Assembly (NCBI RefSeq): GCF_000430645.1
Contig: NZ_AUMK01000019.1
Location: forward strand, 16,802-80,801
Length of the DNA: 64,000 nt
Reading direction: 5' to 3'
From: Aquimarina latercula DSM 2041
GTDB lineage: Bacteria > Bacteroidota > Bacteroidia > Flavobacteriales > Flavobacteriaceae
The translations under genes and the position numbers were made by a program. Under the pieces are notes generated by a model. It searched no databases. It saw nothing but the letters and a program-made list of their open reading frames with translations, and had not been told where the DNA came from. Position 1 is the stretch's first letter. Each line of letters opens with the position of its first letter. This document shows, one piece after another, positions 1-7,551 of the stretch.

Positions 1-1
1 C

Positions 2-1957
2 TTTGTGATTTTCTGCGCAATGAACCTACTTGGTTTTACGCAAAGTCAATTTTCAGCCGTTGATTTCTCTAAAATAGAAAACGTAAAAGACTCTTTGTTA
101 TTTAACAGTGCGGTAAATGATTTACAGCATTATGTCAATGAAGATCAATTAGACCGAGCAGATGATATCGCTAACAAGCTTATTGAGCTTGGCCATGATA
201 TTAAGTATTTTAAAGGATTAGGTTTAGTATACAGGCTGAAAGGCGTTATTAATAACGAATTGAATAAGAGCATCGATTCTAACGAAAGTTTTGAAAAAGC
301 CGTACTCAATTTTCAGAAAATTGATGATAAAAACGGCTTAGCAATGGTAAGTAATGATAGATACAATATCGAAAGAAATAAAGGTAATATAGAGCAAGCT
401 GCTAACTACTTATTAGACGCCAAACTACATCGAGAACAATTAAATGATAGTGTAGGTCTTTCTGCCGTATACAATAATTTAGCAATCATTTATAAGGAAC
501 TTAATGATGTCCCAAATGCAGAAAAATATTACTTGAAGTCAATGAATTTGGGTAAGAAATTGAAGACCGATGGTGTAGGGTTGGTTATCAATAATTTAGC
601 TTTATTATATACAGAAGGAGGAAAGCTTAAAGAGGCGCAGAAGCTTTTAGAAGAAGCATTAGTAATTAATAAAGCAGAAGATGATCTAAGGCATATGGCT
701 CAATCATATAGTATTATGGCTAAAGTAGCGATGTATGGAAAGGAATATGAAAAAGCTAAAAAATTCTATGACACAACACAATGTGTTGGTACCCAAGCCA
801 ATTTCAAAATAATAGTGATAAATGCAAAACAACAATTAGGGATTATAGCACTTGAACAACAAGAATATGATAAAGCAGAGAAATATTTAGAAATAGCAAG
901 AGAGGATTTGGTTAAATCAAATGTTACATCACTAGTTTTGAAAAACTATAAACATTCATTTAAACTAGATTCGGCTAGAGGTAATTTATTAAACGCTATA
1001 GCTTGGCAAAAAAAATATCAGGAACTTTCTGATAAGAGAATGAACGATATTACCACAAAAAAAGTAGAAAACACAAAATCTAGATACGAAGCCGAGTTAG
1101 AACAACTTAAATTGATAGATGAAAAAGAGAAGCGAGAACAAAAAACAAAAGAAGAATTGTTCAGATATAGGTTATTAGCATTTATTAGTTTGGCAGTCAT
1201 TGCAGTAATCTTAGTCTTTATGGTGCTTATTATCAAAACAAGGAAAGAAAGAAAAAGATATATTAAGGAACTCAATGAATCTAATCAGGTAAAAAACAAA
1301 CTGTTTTCTATTATTTCTCATGATCTTAAAAATGAAATACATGGGTTAGAAAGTAGTCTTAATTTAATGAAAGAGGATGTAATATCAACTGATGAGTTTA
1401 GAGAAATAGTACCATTATTAGCTAATAGAACACATCAAACATCCATTTTACTTAATAATTTATTGAATTGGTCAAAATCACAAATGAAAGAGCTTAATGC
1501 ACAACCTACCAATTTTGATATTACAGAGGTGATTAGTAATAAGTTCACTTTTTTTAAGCCAAAAGCTGAGAAAAAGGATATTAAACTGATTAATAAATTA
1601 GATCCTACCCTCATCTTCGCTGATAAAGATATGTTCGGGATCGTGGCTCAGAATCTGATTGCTAATGCGATAAAATTTTGTAATCCTGGTGATTCTATAG
1701 CTCTAGTATCTAAGGAAAAAGAAGATTATTATGAAATTTGTTTTGAGGATACTGGTGTAGGTATAGATCCTAGTAATATTAATAAATTATTTGCAGAAGA
1801 TACGTTTACTACTACAGGTACAGAAAACGAAACCGGAACAGGTCTTGGACTTAGAATATGTAAAGAATTGATTGAACTTAATCAAGGTAAGATACAAGTA
1901 GAAAGTACACCAGGAAAAGGAAGTGTTTTTTCAGTTTCTTTGCCAAAAGCCGCTTGA
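2..1957 (+). CDS. TPR-containing sensor histidine kinase (5' end outside window)
   Basis: Membrane sensor kinase. The reading frame is open to the left edge and the first visible residues (FVIFCAMNLLGFTQSQ) look like the end of a signal peptide, so the true start probably lies upstream; the GTG at position 5 is only a formal start. Counting from it, residues about 110-330 hold TPR-like helical repeats (for example YNNLAIIYKELNDVPNAEKY), followed by a coiled coil, one membrane segment near 393-413 (LLAFISLAVIAVILVFMV), a HisKA domain with phospho-acceptor His near 439 (SIISHDLKNE), and an HATPase domain with N box NLIANAIKF, DTGVGID and GTGLGL. The TPRs are probably periplasmic. No receiver domain follows, and the partner regulator is not visible. 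The next gene is convergent only 8 bp away. The kinase assignment is firm; the signal is unknown. Confidence 0.93.
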   Translation, partial: FVIFCAMNLLGFTQSQFSAVDFSKIENVKDSLLFNSAVNDLQHYVNEDQLDRADDIANKLIELGHDIKYFKGLGLVYRLKGVINNELNKSIDSNESFEKAVLNFQKIDDKNGLAMVSNDRYNIERNKGNIEQAANYLLDAKLHREQLNDSVGLSAVYNNLAIIYKELNDVPNAEKYYLKSMNLGKKLKTDGVGLVINNLALLYTEGGKLKEAQKLLEEALVINKAEDDLRHMAQSYSIMAKVAMYGKEYEKAKKFYDTTQCVGTQANFKIIVINAKQQLGIIALEQQEYDKAEKYLEIAREDLVKSNVTSLVLKNYKHSFKLDSARGNLLNAIAWQKKYQELSDKRMNDITTKKVENTKSRYEAELEQLKLIDEKEKREQKTKEELFRYRLLAFISLAVIAVILVFMVLIIKTRKERKRYIKELNESNQVKNKLFSIISHDLKNEIHGLESSLNLMKEDVISTDEFREIVPLLANRTHQTSILLNNLLNWSKSQMKELNAQPTNFDITEVISNKFTFFKPKAEKKDIKLINKLDPTLIFADKDMFGIVAQNLIANAIKFCNPGDSIALVSKEKEDYYEICFEDTGVGIDPSNINKLFAEDTFTTTGTENETGTGLGLRICKELIELNQGKIQVESTPGKGSVFSVSLPKAA

Positions 1958-1965
1958 ATTTAAGT

Positions 1966-3261
1966 TTACTTATCCATCAAGCTTCTAAATTGATAAAAGA
2001 ACCGTTCTATAAGTCTTAAATCTTCTGTTATGATTTCTACAGAACCACGCATTTCTTGTTGGAAAGGTATTTCTTTATTATAAGTAGTGATGAGGTTTTT
2101 AGGAAGTTTTACATCGATAAGATATAATCCGTCCTTATCTGGTAACATAGATATATAATCCACAGTTCCCTGTAGCATTCCGAATTCATCATCCGGAAAA
2201 TTTTCTAATTTAATATTCGCTTTTTGCCCTAATTTTATTTTTCCAGAATTCTGAGTAGGAGCTTTTATTTTAGCCACATAAGAAGAAGATTCTTGAATCG
2301 GAATTACAATAAAAACAATGTCTCCGGCAGTTACATTTTGATTTACAAAACGATAATTAGAAAATGAAACACGTCCTTCGATATCCGATTGCAGCAAATA
2401 CCTTAGTTCCCAGTCTTTAATGCTTTTCTTAAGTCTATTAAAGGACTGTAGTACTTTTAGTCTAAGATTATTTTCTTCTTTTGTTTTGTTTATTTCTGTA
2501 TTTACAGATGTTTTATTTGCATTACCTATTGATTCAGTAATTTGCGAAATTTGGGCATCAATTGCTTTATAATTTCTCTCTACTCCGTAGTACTCAGATT
2601 CGCTTTGTTCATATTCTTGCTGAGAAATTCTACCTTTTTCAAATAACACTTTTTGTCTATTGAAATCTCTTTTCTTATTATCTAATTCTCTTTTGGAAAA
2701 CTTCTTCTGATCAATTAAATTTTGCTTTCTTAAACGAAGTTCTGATAAAGAGTTCTTATTCGCTATAGCTTCATTAGAGAAAGGATTTAATCGCTTATTA
2801 AGTAAGTAATCTAAATAACTATTTTCGAATGTAGCGAAATCAGTTAAGATATCTCCAAGAATTAATGTTGGTAGTTCATCCAAAGGGAAACTAAATGATT
2901 TATTGCTTACAGTAATTGTATCAACAATCGCTTTAAGTTTAAATACATCTTCATAATTAGCGGTGTTTCTTAAAATTGCGAGGGGAGTACCCTCAGGAAC
3001 TGTATCTCCTTCTTTTACCAAAATAGCCTCTATTTTTTCACTAACATTTGCTTGTTCTTTTTGTAAAGGAGCTTCTGTAGTAATAATAGCTTGTGCAGGA
3101 ATAGTATCAGGATATTTAAGCATCCACGACAGAAATAATAATAATAGAATTAATACTAATATCAACAAATTTCCCCATCGTATCATCCAATGTGGTACTC
3201 GAGTTAAAATCTCTTGGACTTCTTCACTTCTTAATTGTATGTCTTCTAAATTATCTGGCAT
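1966..3261 (-). CDS. HlyD-family membrane fusion protein of a peptide exporter
   Basis: Periplasmic adaptor expected to connect an inner-membrane ABC exporter to an outer-membrane channel. The 431-residue protein has a short cytoplasmic N-terminus, one membrane segment at about residues 30-50 (LLILVLILLLLFLSWML), a lipoyl/biotinyl-like segment (KIEAILVKEGDTVPEGTPLAIL), a long Lys/Glu-rich coiled-coil hairpin (about 165-290), the second lipoyl half (SDIEGRVSF) and a beta-barrel region. Its start lies one base after the stop of the upstream C39-peptidase ABC transporter, so the two genes are almost certainly co-transcribed. The partner TolC-like protein is not in the window. Confidence 0.92.
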   Translation of the reverse strand: MPDNLEDIQLRSEEVQEILTRVPHWMIRWGNLLILVLILLLLFLSWMLKYPDTIPAQAIITTEAPLQKEQANVSEKIEAILVKEGDTVPEGTPLAILRNTANYEDVFKLKAIVDTITVSNKSFSFPLDELPTLILGDILTDFATFENSYLDYLLNKRLNPFSNEAIANKNSLSELRLRKQNLIDQKKFSKRELDNKKRDFNRQKVLFEKGRISQQEYEQSESEYYGVERNYKAIDAQISQITESIGNANKTSVNTEINKTKEENNLRLKVLQSFNRLKKSIKDWELRYLLQSDIEGRVSFSNYRFVNQNVTAGDIVFIVIPIQESSSYVAKIKAPTQNSGKIKLGQKANIKLENFPDDEFGMLQGTVDYISMLPDKDGLYLIDVKLPKNLITTYNKEIPFQQEMRGSVEIITEDLRLIERFFYQFRSLMDK

Positions 3262-3262
3262 G

Positions 3263-5467
3263 TTACTTTCCTAATTCTAATTGATTTTTAACCAAATTAT
3301 AATAGCTTCCTTTTTCTTTGATCAATGATTCATGATTTCCAACTTCTATAATCTCTCCTTTATCAAGTACTACAATCTGGTCCGCATTTTTAACCGTACT
3401 TAACCTGTGTGCTATTACCATAACCGTTTTATCTTTGAAAAAGGTGTCTAACTTTTCCATAATTACCTTTTCATTATTAGCGTCCAGAGCAGAAGTTGCT
3501 TCGTCAAAGAATAAAAATTTAGGGTTTTTATAGACCGCTCTAGCAATAAATAATCGTTGTTTTTGACCAGTACTTAACCCAACACCTTCCATTCCTATTT
3601 TGGTGTTATAAGATAGAGGTAGAGATTCTACAAACTCCTTGATATTAGCAACATCTACTGCGTGAGCTAATTTTTTCTTATCCACATAATCTTCTCCAAC
3701 AGCAATGTTGTTAGCAATTGTATCATTAAATATATACCCCTCTTGCATGACAACTCCAAATTGATCTCTCCAAGATTTCTGAGATACGTTCTGTAAATCA
3801 TGAGAACCAATAAATATTTGCCCTTCATCAGGTTCATAAAACTTTAGTAGAATTTTCATAAGAGTAGTCTTTCCACTACCACTCACACCCACTACTGCTG
3901 TTATTTTATTAGCAGGAATAGAGAGTTTTAAATTTTGTAAGACAGGTTTGTCAGACCCAACATATCTAAAGCTAAGATTTTTAATTTCAAAACCAGAGTT
4001 ATCAGGAATTTCTCGAATCTTTTCTTCACCGGATTTTTCTTCGTCTTCCTTATTATGAATTTCTCCAAGACGTTCTAATGAAATCTGAGCATCTTGTAAT
4101 TCTCGTAAGAAATTAATCAATTGAGTAATAGGAGCATTTAATTGGCCAACAATAGATGTAATTGCTAGCATCATACCCAAAGTGATTTCTCCATCAATCA
4201 CTAACACTGCAGAAAGTACAGTAATTAATATGTTTTTTAATTCGTTTATAAAAGCCGAACCAACACTTTGATATTGCTCTAAGGCAAGGTTTTCTATAGA
4301 TATTTTAAAAAGCTTTGCTTGTACAAACTCCCAATTCCATCTTTTTCTTTTTTCAGCATTGTGGAGTTTAATTTCCTGCATACCATTTACCAACTCAATT
4401 ACTTTACTCTGTTCTTCACTGATTTGAGAAAAACGTTTATAATCTAGTTTCTTACGTTTTTTAAAGAATATTAATATCCAAGCAAAATAAAAGGCACTAC
4501 CAATTGCAAAAACTGAAAAAATGGAGAAACTATAATAAATAAGAACGATACTAAAAACGATTAAATTCACCATCGAAAACAATACGTTTAATGACGACAT
4601 GGTAAGTATCTGTTCAATCCTTTTGTGATCATTAATTCTCTGTAATAAATCTCCGGTCATTTTTACATCAAAATAGGAGATGGGTAGATTCATTAATTTG
4701 ATGAAGAAATCTGAGATCAGAGAGATATTTATTCTCGTGCTTAAATGCAATAAAATCCAACTTCTTAGAACATCAATTAAAGTTCTTCCGATAAACAAAG
4801 ATAATTGGGCGATTAATACTAGGTAAACAAAGTTGATATCTTCGTTTTTTATACCAACATCAACAATACTTTGTGTAAGAAACGGAGTGATTAATTGTAA
4901 TAAACTCCCCGCAGTTAATCCAAGAATAAGTTGAAAAATGAATTTTTTGTATTGAAAAACATATTTAGATATAAATTTAAATCCAAACTCTTCATCTTTC
5001 TCATCGATATTATCATTATAGAATTTTGGTGTAGGTTCTACTAATAAGGCAACACCTTCTTCGGTAGTTTGATCGGCATTATTACCAATCCAAGCTTTAA
5101 TGAATTCTTCTTTGGTATATGTAATTAAACCATGAGCAGGGTCTGATACATAAATTGTCATACCTCCCTTTTTGGTAGTTTTTACCTTGTAAACCACTAC
5201 GTAATGCACTTTATTCCAATGTACTATGCATGGTAGAGGGACTTCTAATAATTGATCTAAGGATAGTTTTACTCCTAAGGATCTAAATCCTATACTTTCT
5301 ACTGCTTCGCTTAAACCGAGTAAAGAACTTCCTTCTCTTGTTGTTTCACTAAGTGATCTAAGTTTCTGAGTGTTTAGTACTTTTCCGTAATGTTTAGCTA
5401 TGATTTTAATACAAGTAGGTCCACAATCTTTTGATTCGGCTTGTTTGTAAAAAGGAAATTTAGGCAT
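3263..5467 (-). CDS. Peptidase-containing ABC transporter (C39 bacteriocin exporter)
   Basis: Bifunctional exporter that removes double-glycine leader peptides and pumps out the mature peptide. The 734 residues contain an N-terminal C39 cysteine peptidase (Q9...C15 in QAESKDCGPTC, the His in the VHWNKVHYVVV stretch, and DPAHG), a six-helix ABC membrane domain (about 165-450), and an ATPase domain with Walker A GVSGSGKTTL (near 525), signature LSTGQKQR, Walker B FLFFDEATSALD and switch AHRLS. The signature has LSTGQ instead of LSGGQ, a common variant in this family. It sits directly upstream of an HlyD adaptor and downstream of a peptide gene whose leader ends in Gly-Gly, the expected substrate. 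Family assignment is firm; pairing with that substrate is inferred from position. Confidence 0.95.
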   Translation of the reverse strand: MPKFPFYKQAESKDCGPTCIKIIAKHYGKVLNTQKLRSLSETTREGSSLLGLSEAVESIGFRSLGVKLSLDQLLEVPLPCIVHWNKVHYVVVYKVKTTKKGGMTIYVSDPAHGLITYTKEEFIKAWIGNNADQTTEEGVALLVEPTPKFYNDNIDEKDEEFGFKFISKYVFQYKKFIFQLILGLTAGSLLQLITPFLTQSIVDVGIKNEDINFVYLVLIAQLSLFIGRTLIDVLRSWILLHLSTRINISLISDFFIKLMNLPISYFDVKMTGDLLQRINDHKRIEQILTMSSLNVLFSMVNLIVFSIVLIYYSFSIFSVFAIGSAFYFAWILIFFKKRKKLDYKRFSQISEEQSKVIELVNGMQEIKLHNAEKRKRWNWEFVQAKLFKISIENLALEQYQSVGSAFINELKNILITVLSAVLVIDGEITLGMMLAITSIVGQLNAPITQLINFLRELQDAQISLERLGEIHNKEDEEKSGEEKIREIPDNSGFEIKNLSFRYVGSDKPVLQNLKLSIPANKITAVVGVSGSGKTTLMKILLKFYEPDEGQIFIGSHDLQNVSQKSWRDQFGVVMQEGYIFNDTIANNIAVGEDYVDKKKLAHAVDVANIKEFVESLPLSYNTKIGMEGVGLSTGQKQRLFIARAVYKNPKFLFFDEATSALDANNEKVIMEKLDTFFKDKTVMVIAHRLSTVKNADQIVVLDKGEIIEVGNHESLIKEKGSYYNLVKNQLELGK

Positions 5468-5520
5468 TAAAAGTTTTAATTTTGAGTGATGAGTTGTTCT
5501 ACAAAGAAAAGTAATTCTTT

Positions 5521-5537
5521 TTGATTATACTATCAAA
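5521..5537 (-). promoter_or_regulatory. Near-palindrome shared with the peptide precursor upstream region
   Basis: On the minus strand this reads TTTGATAGTATAATCAA, about 54 bp upstream of the exporter start. The 12-base part TTTGATAGTATA recurs exactly at 7222-7233, upstream of the precursor peptide. It may be an operator shared by the two transcription units; the sequence is AT-rich, so chance is not excluded. Confidence 0.3.
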
Positions 5538-5628
5538 CTTGATTAGATACTAAATTGTTTACATGAATTAGTTTAACTAATTAGCAATTTGTTACCCATG
5601 AAAGATCAATTATTTTTAACTATTATTT

Positions 5629-6927
5629 TTATGTTGGTTGCGGAACTTTAATTTCTTCTGGTTGTAGAATTTCTAGTAATAACGTTTTTTCTAGTACAAA
5701 AGAAATCATCTTAGTTTTAAAATTCGCAATATTTTCTCCAAATTGTTTTAGGAAATCCTCATCTTCTGATAATTCATCATATAGCTCCTGTACAGAAACA
5801 GGTTCCATAAAATAGAGTAAAATACTATGCCAACCTACTAGATCTTTTTTATCCACTTTACCGTTATACGGAATGGTAAATTGTATAGTTATTGGATCTG
5901 TATTAAAATCAATGATACACTCTTTTTTTAAAACAAACTTTGTTGTTAATAGTTTTTCAATAGTTATATTTTCTACAAAATCATAAAAATCAAATATGTT
6001 TTGTAATCTAGAAGGTTTAATCTCAATGTCAAAACCTTGATCAGGAAATAATTTATGAAGTTTAGCCTTTATATTTTTATAGTACTCAGGGAAATGATAC
6101 TGAAGTCTAGCTTCAATCTGTTCGCATGCAAAGATTGATTTTTTTGCAAACCCAATACAATGAATAAATTTAGAGATAAGAGGAACTGTACTTAAGTCAA
6201 TGATCTCGGCAAAATTTGGTTGTACATTTTCAAATAGATATTGAACTTTTAACTTATCTTTTTCTGTAATTGCATATCCTAATTGCTGTTCGAAAATGGT
6301 ATTAAAAATCCCAACATCTATTTGAGGAAAATGATGTTGGTTTTTTTCAATCAAACTTTTGGCCGTAGTATACAATTGTTTAAAATAATCATTGTTTTTT
6401 CCACCAATAAAACCAGCATTATGAGCTAAAATCTTTCCGTTTTTGTAGTAATTACTAATGAGCTCATTAGGAATAAAATCAAAATTGGCAAGCATATATT
6501 TAAATGTTTTTGCATACCCAGGAAAGTTGGTCTCAATATTTTGCGCAATGATATCATAGTGATTGATGTCGTAAGGGATTTTGTCCCAAATAAAAATATC
6601 ATTATCCAAGTGTATAAAAGGTTCACTTTGTTCTGCACAGGTAACGAGTTTTCCGAAAGCCCATAGTTTTGGATGGTAATTGTTGATTTTTTCCAAACTA
6701 GTATAGATGTCAGAATAAGGTAATTCTAACATTTCGTCAAATAGTTCTTTACCTCTCTTGTCAGTAAATAGTTCATTTGACCTGTAAAATCTATTGATAG
6801 TTAGTGCGCTTAACGCGAAGCTGTAAAATGCATACTTTTGATTTGGCCAGCCACCATTAAATCGAGCATTTGCATCATCTGAATTGTGATATGTAGGTTT
6901 TGTCCAAAAGCTTTGAATTATTTTCAT
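5629..6927 (-). CDS. DUF6734-like protein, possible glycosyltransferase
   Basis: A 432-residue soluble protein without signal peptide or membrane segment. I recognise the opening (MKIIQSFWTKP...GGWPNQKYAFYSFALSAL) as resembling the DUF6734 family, whose function is not established. The segment EPFIHLDNDIFIW (about residues 100-112) has the D-x-D pattern within a hydrophobic strand that is typical of the nucleotide-sugar site of GT-A glycosyltransferases, and residues 1-110 have the matching alternation of helices and strands. The C-terminal 130 residues are unlike the rest and unassigned. It lies between a double-glycine precursor gene and the exporter genes, so a peptide-modifying role is plausible but unproven. 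It is separated from the precursor by a terminator-like hairpin. Confidence 0.7.
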   Translation of the reverse strand: MKIIQSFWTKPTYHNSDDANARFNGGWPNQKYAFYSFALSALTINRFYRSNELFTDKRGKELFDEMLELPYSDIYTSLEKINNYHPKLWAFGKLVTCAEQSEPFIHLDNDIFIWDKIPYDINHYDIIAQNIETNFPGYAKTFKYMLANFDFIPNELISNYYKNGKILAHNAGFIGGKNNDYFKQLYTTAKSLIEKNQHHFPQIDVGIFNTIFEQQLGYAITEKDKLKVQYLFENVQPNFAEIIDLSTVPLISKFIHCIGFAKKSIFACEQIEARLQYHFPEYYKNIKAKLHKLFPDQGFDIEIKPSRLQNIFDFYDFVENITIEKLLTTKFVLKKECIIDFNTDPITIQFTIPYNGKVDKKDLVGWHSILLYFMEPVSVQELYDELSEDEDFLKQFGENIANFKTKMISFVLEKTLLLEILQPEEIKVPQPT

Positions 6928-6947
6928 GATACTGTGTGTTTAAAAAA

Positions 6948-6974
6948 GAGGATGTTGTTAAACATCCTCTATAA
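6948..6974 (-). terminator. Intrinsic terminator after the precursor peptide gene
   Basis: Perfect 9-bp stem GAGGATGTT / AACATCCTC with a 4-base loop; on the minus strand it is followed by a run of T. It lies between the precursor stop and the DUF6734-like start, so it would make the short precursor mRNA abundant relative to the downstream gene. Confidence 0.8.
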
Positions 6975-6991
6975 ATTAAGATGAATAAATC

Positions 6992-7195
6992 TTAGTAGTT
7001 AGGCTTACACCAAGTGTGCAGTTCAGTATCATAGTATAAGTACTGACCATTAATCCAAGACCCATGAGGAGGATACATTTTACCAGATGGACAATTTGGG
7101 TAAGACCCATATTCGTAACCACCAGTAATCTGCTTAGCTTCTTTTCTGTCTAAGATTTCACCTTTGATTTTTTTTAAAATTTCTGATTTTTTCAT
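6992..7195 (-). CDS. Double-glycine leader peptide precursor (bacteriocin-like)
   Basis: A 67-residue precursor with a charged leader (MKKSEILKKIKGEILDRKE...) ending KQITGG at residues 21-26, the classic cleavage signal for C39-peptidase exporters such as the one encoded 1.7 kb downstream. The predicted 41-residue mature peptide is rich in Tyr (7), Gly and Pro, has two Trp, and has exactly two Cys at mature positions 9 and 37, which could form one disulfide. It has no radical-SAM or lanthionine enzyme beside it; the only potential modifying enzyme is the adjacent glycosyltransferase-like protein. The small size and the good fit to neighbouring genes make it a real gene. Whether it is an antimicrobial, a signal or something else cannot be told from sequence. 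Confidence 0.85.
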   Translation of the reverse strand: MKKSEILKKIKGEILDRKEAKQITGGYEYGSYPNCPSGKMYPPHGSWINGQYLYYDTELHTWCKPNY

Positions 7196-7221
7196 TTTAC
7201 ATGATTTTAAATTAATAATGA

Positions 7222-7239
7222 TTTGATAGTATACTATTA
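7222..7239. promoter_or_regulatory. Palindrome upstream of the precursor peptide, possible operator
   Basis: TTTGATAGTATACTATTA includes the perfect palindrome ATAGTATACTAT. Its first 12 bases match the element upstream of the exporter gene (5521-5537, reverse strand). Position close to the start codon suits an operator or promoter element. Confidence 0.35.
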
Positions 7240-7491
7240 CTATATAATACGATGAAAAGGAGAAATGTTACTAGGGAGAAAATCACTTAAACGTTGTAGT
7301 GTTGATAAGTTGCTATAATTATCCGTTTTTTAACATAATACCAATACAGGTGTTAGTTAAAATGTTATTTTTTTATCAAAACATAATTTGATGGTATATG
7401 GTTTTAGAAGAAGGTTAATTGATTTTTAAAAAGGGGTATTTAAAAAAAGATTTTGGTAGCGATAAATAGTACTATTGAAGCTTCTAAAATG

Positions 7492-7527
7492 AAAAAGGAG
7501 TGTTTCCATAAAAAAACACTCCTTTTT
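7492..7527 (-). terminator. Intrinsic terminator of the secreted amylase gene
   Basis: Perfect 14-bp stem AAAAAGGAGTGTTT / AAACACTCCTTTTT with an 8-base loop, 24 bp past the stop codon of the GH13 gene. The flanking A and T runs make it potentially active in both directions. Confidence 0.88.
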
Positions 7528-7551
7528 AAAGTACAATTAAAAGTTTAGCGT

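Larger units (their letters stand above)
7196..7551. other. Intergenic region upstream of the precursor peptide
   Basis: 356 bp without a credible gene. It contains the terminator of the downstream-lying amylase gene (7492-7527), a perfect 12-bp palindrome ATAGTATACTAT (7226-7237) inside the longer element TTTGATAGTATACTATTA (7222-7239) about 27 bp before the precursor start, and otherwise AT-rich sequence. Confidence 0.6.
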
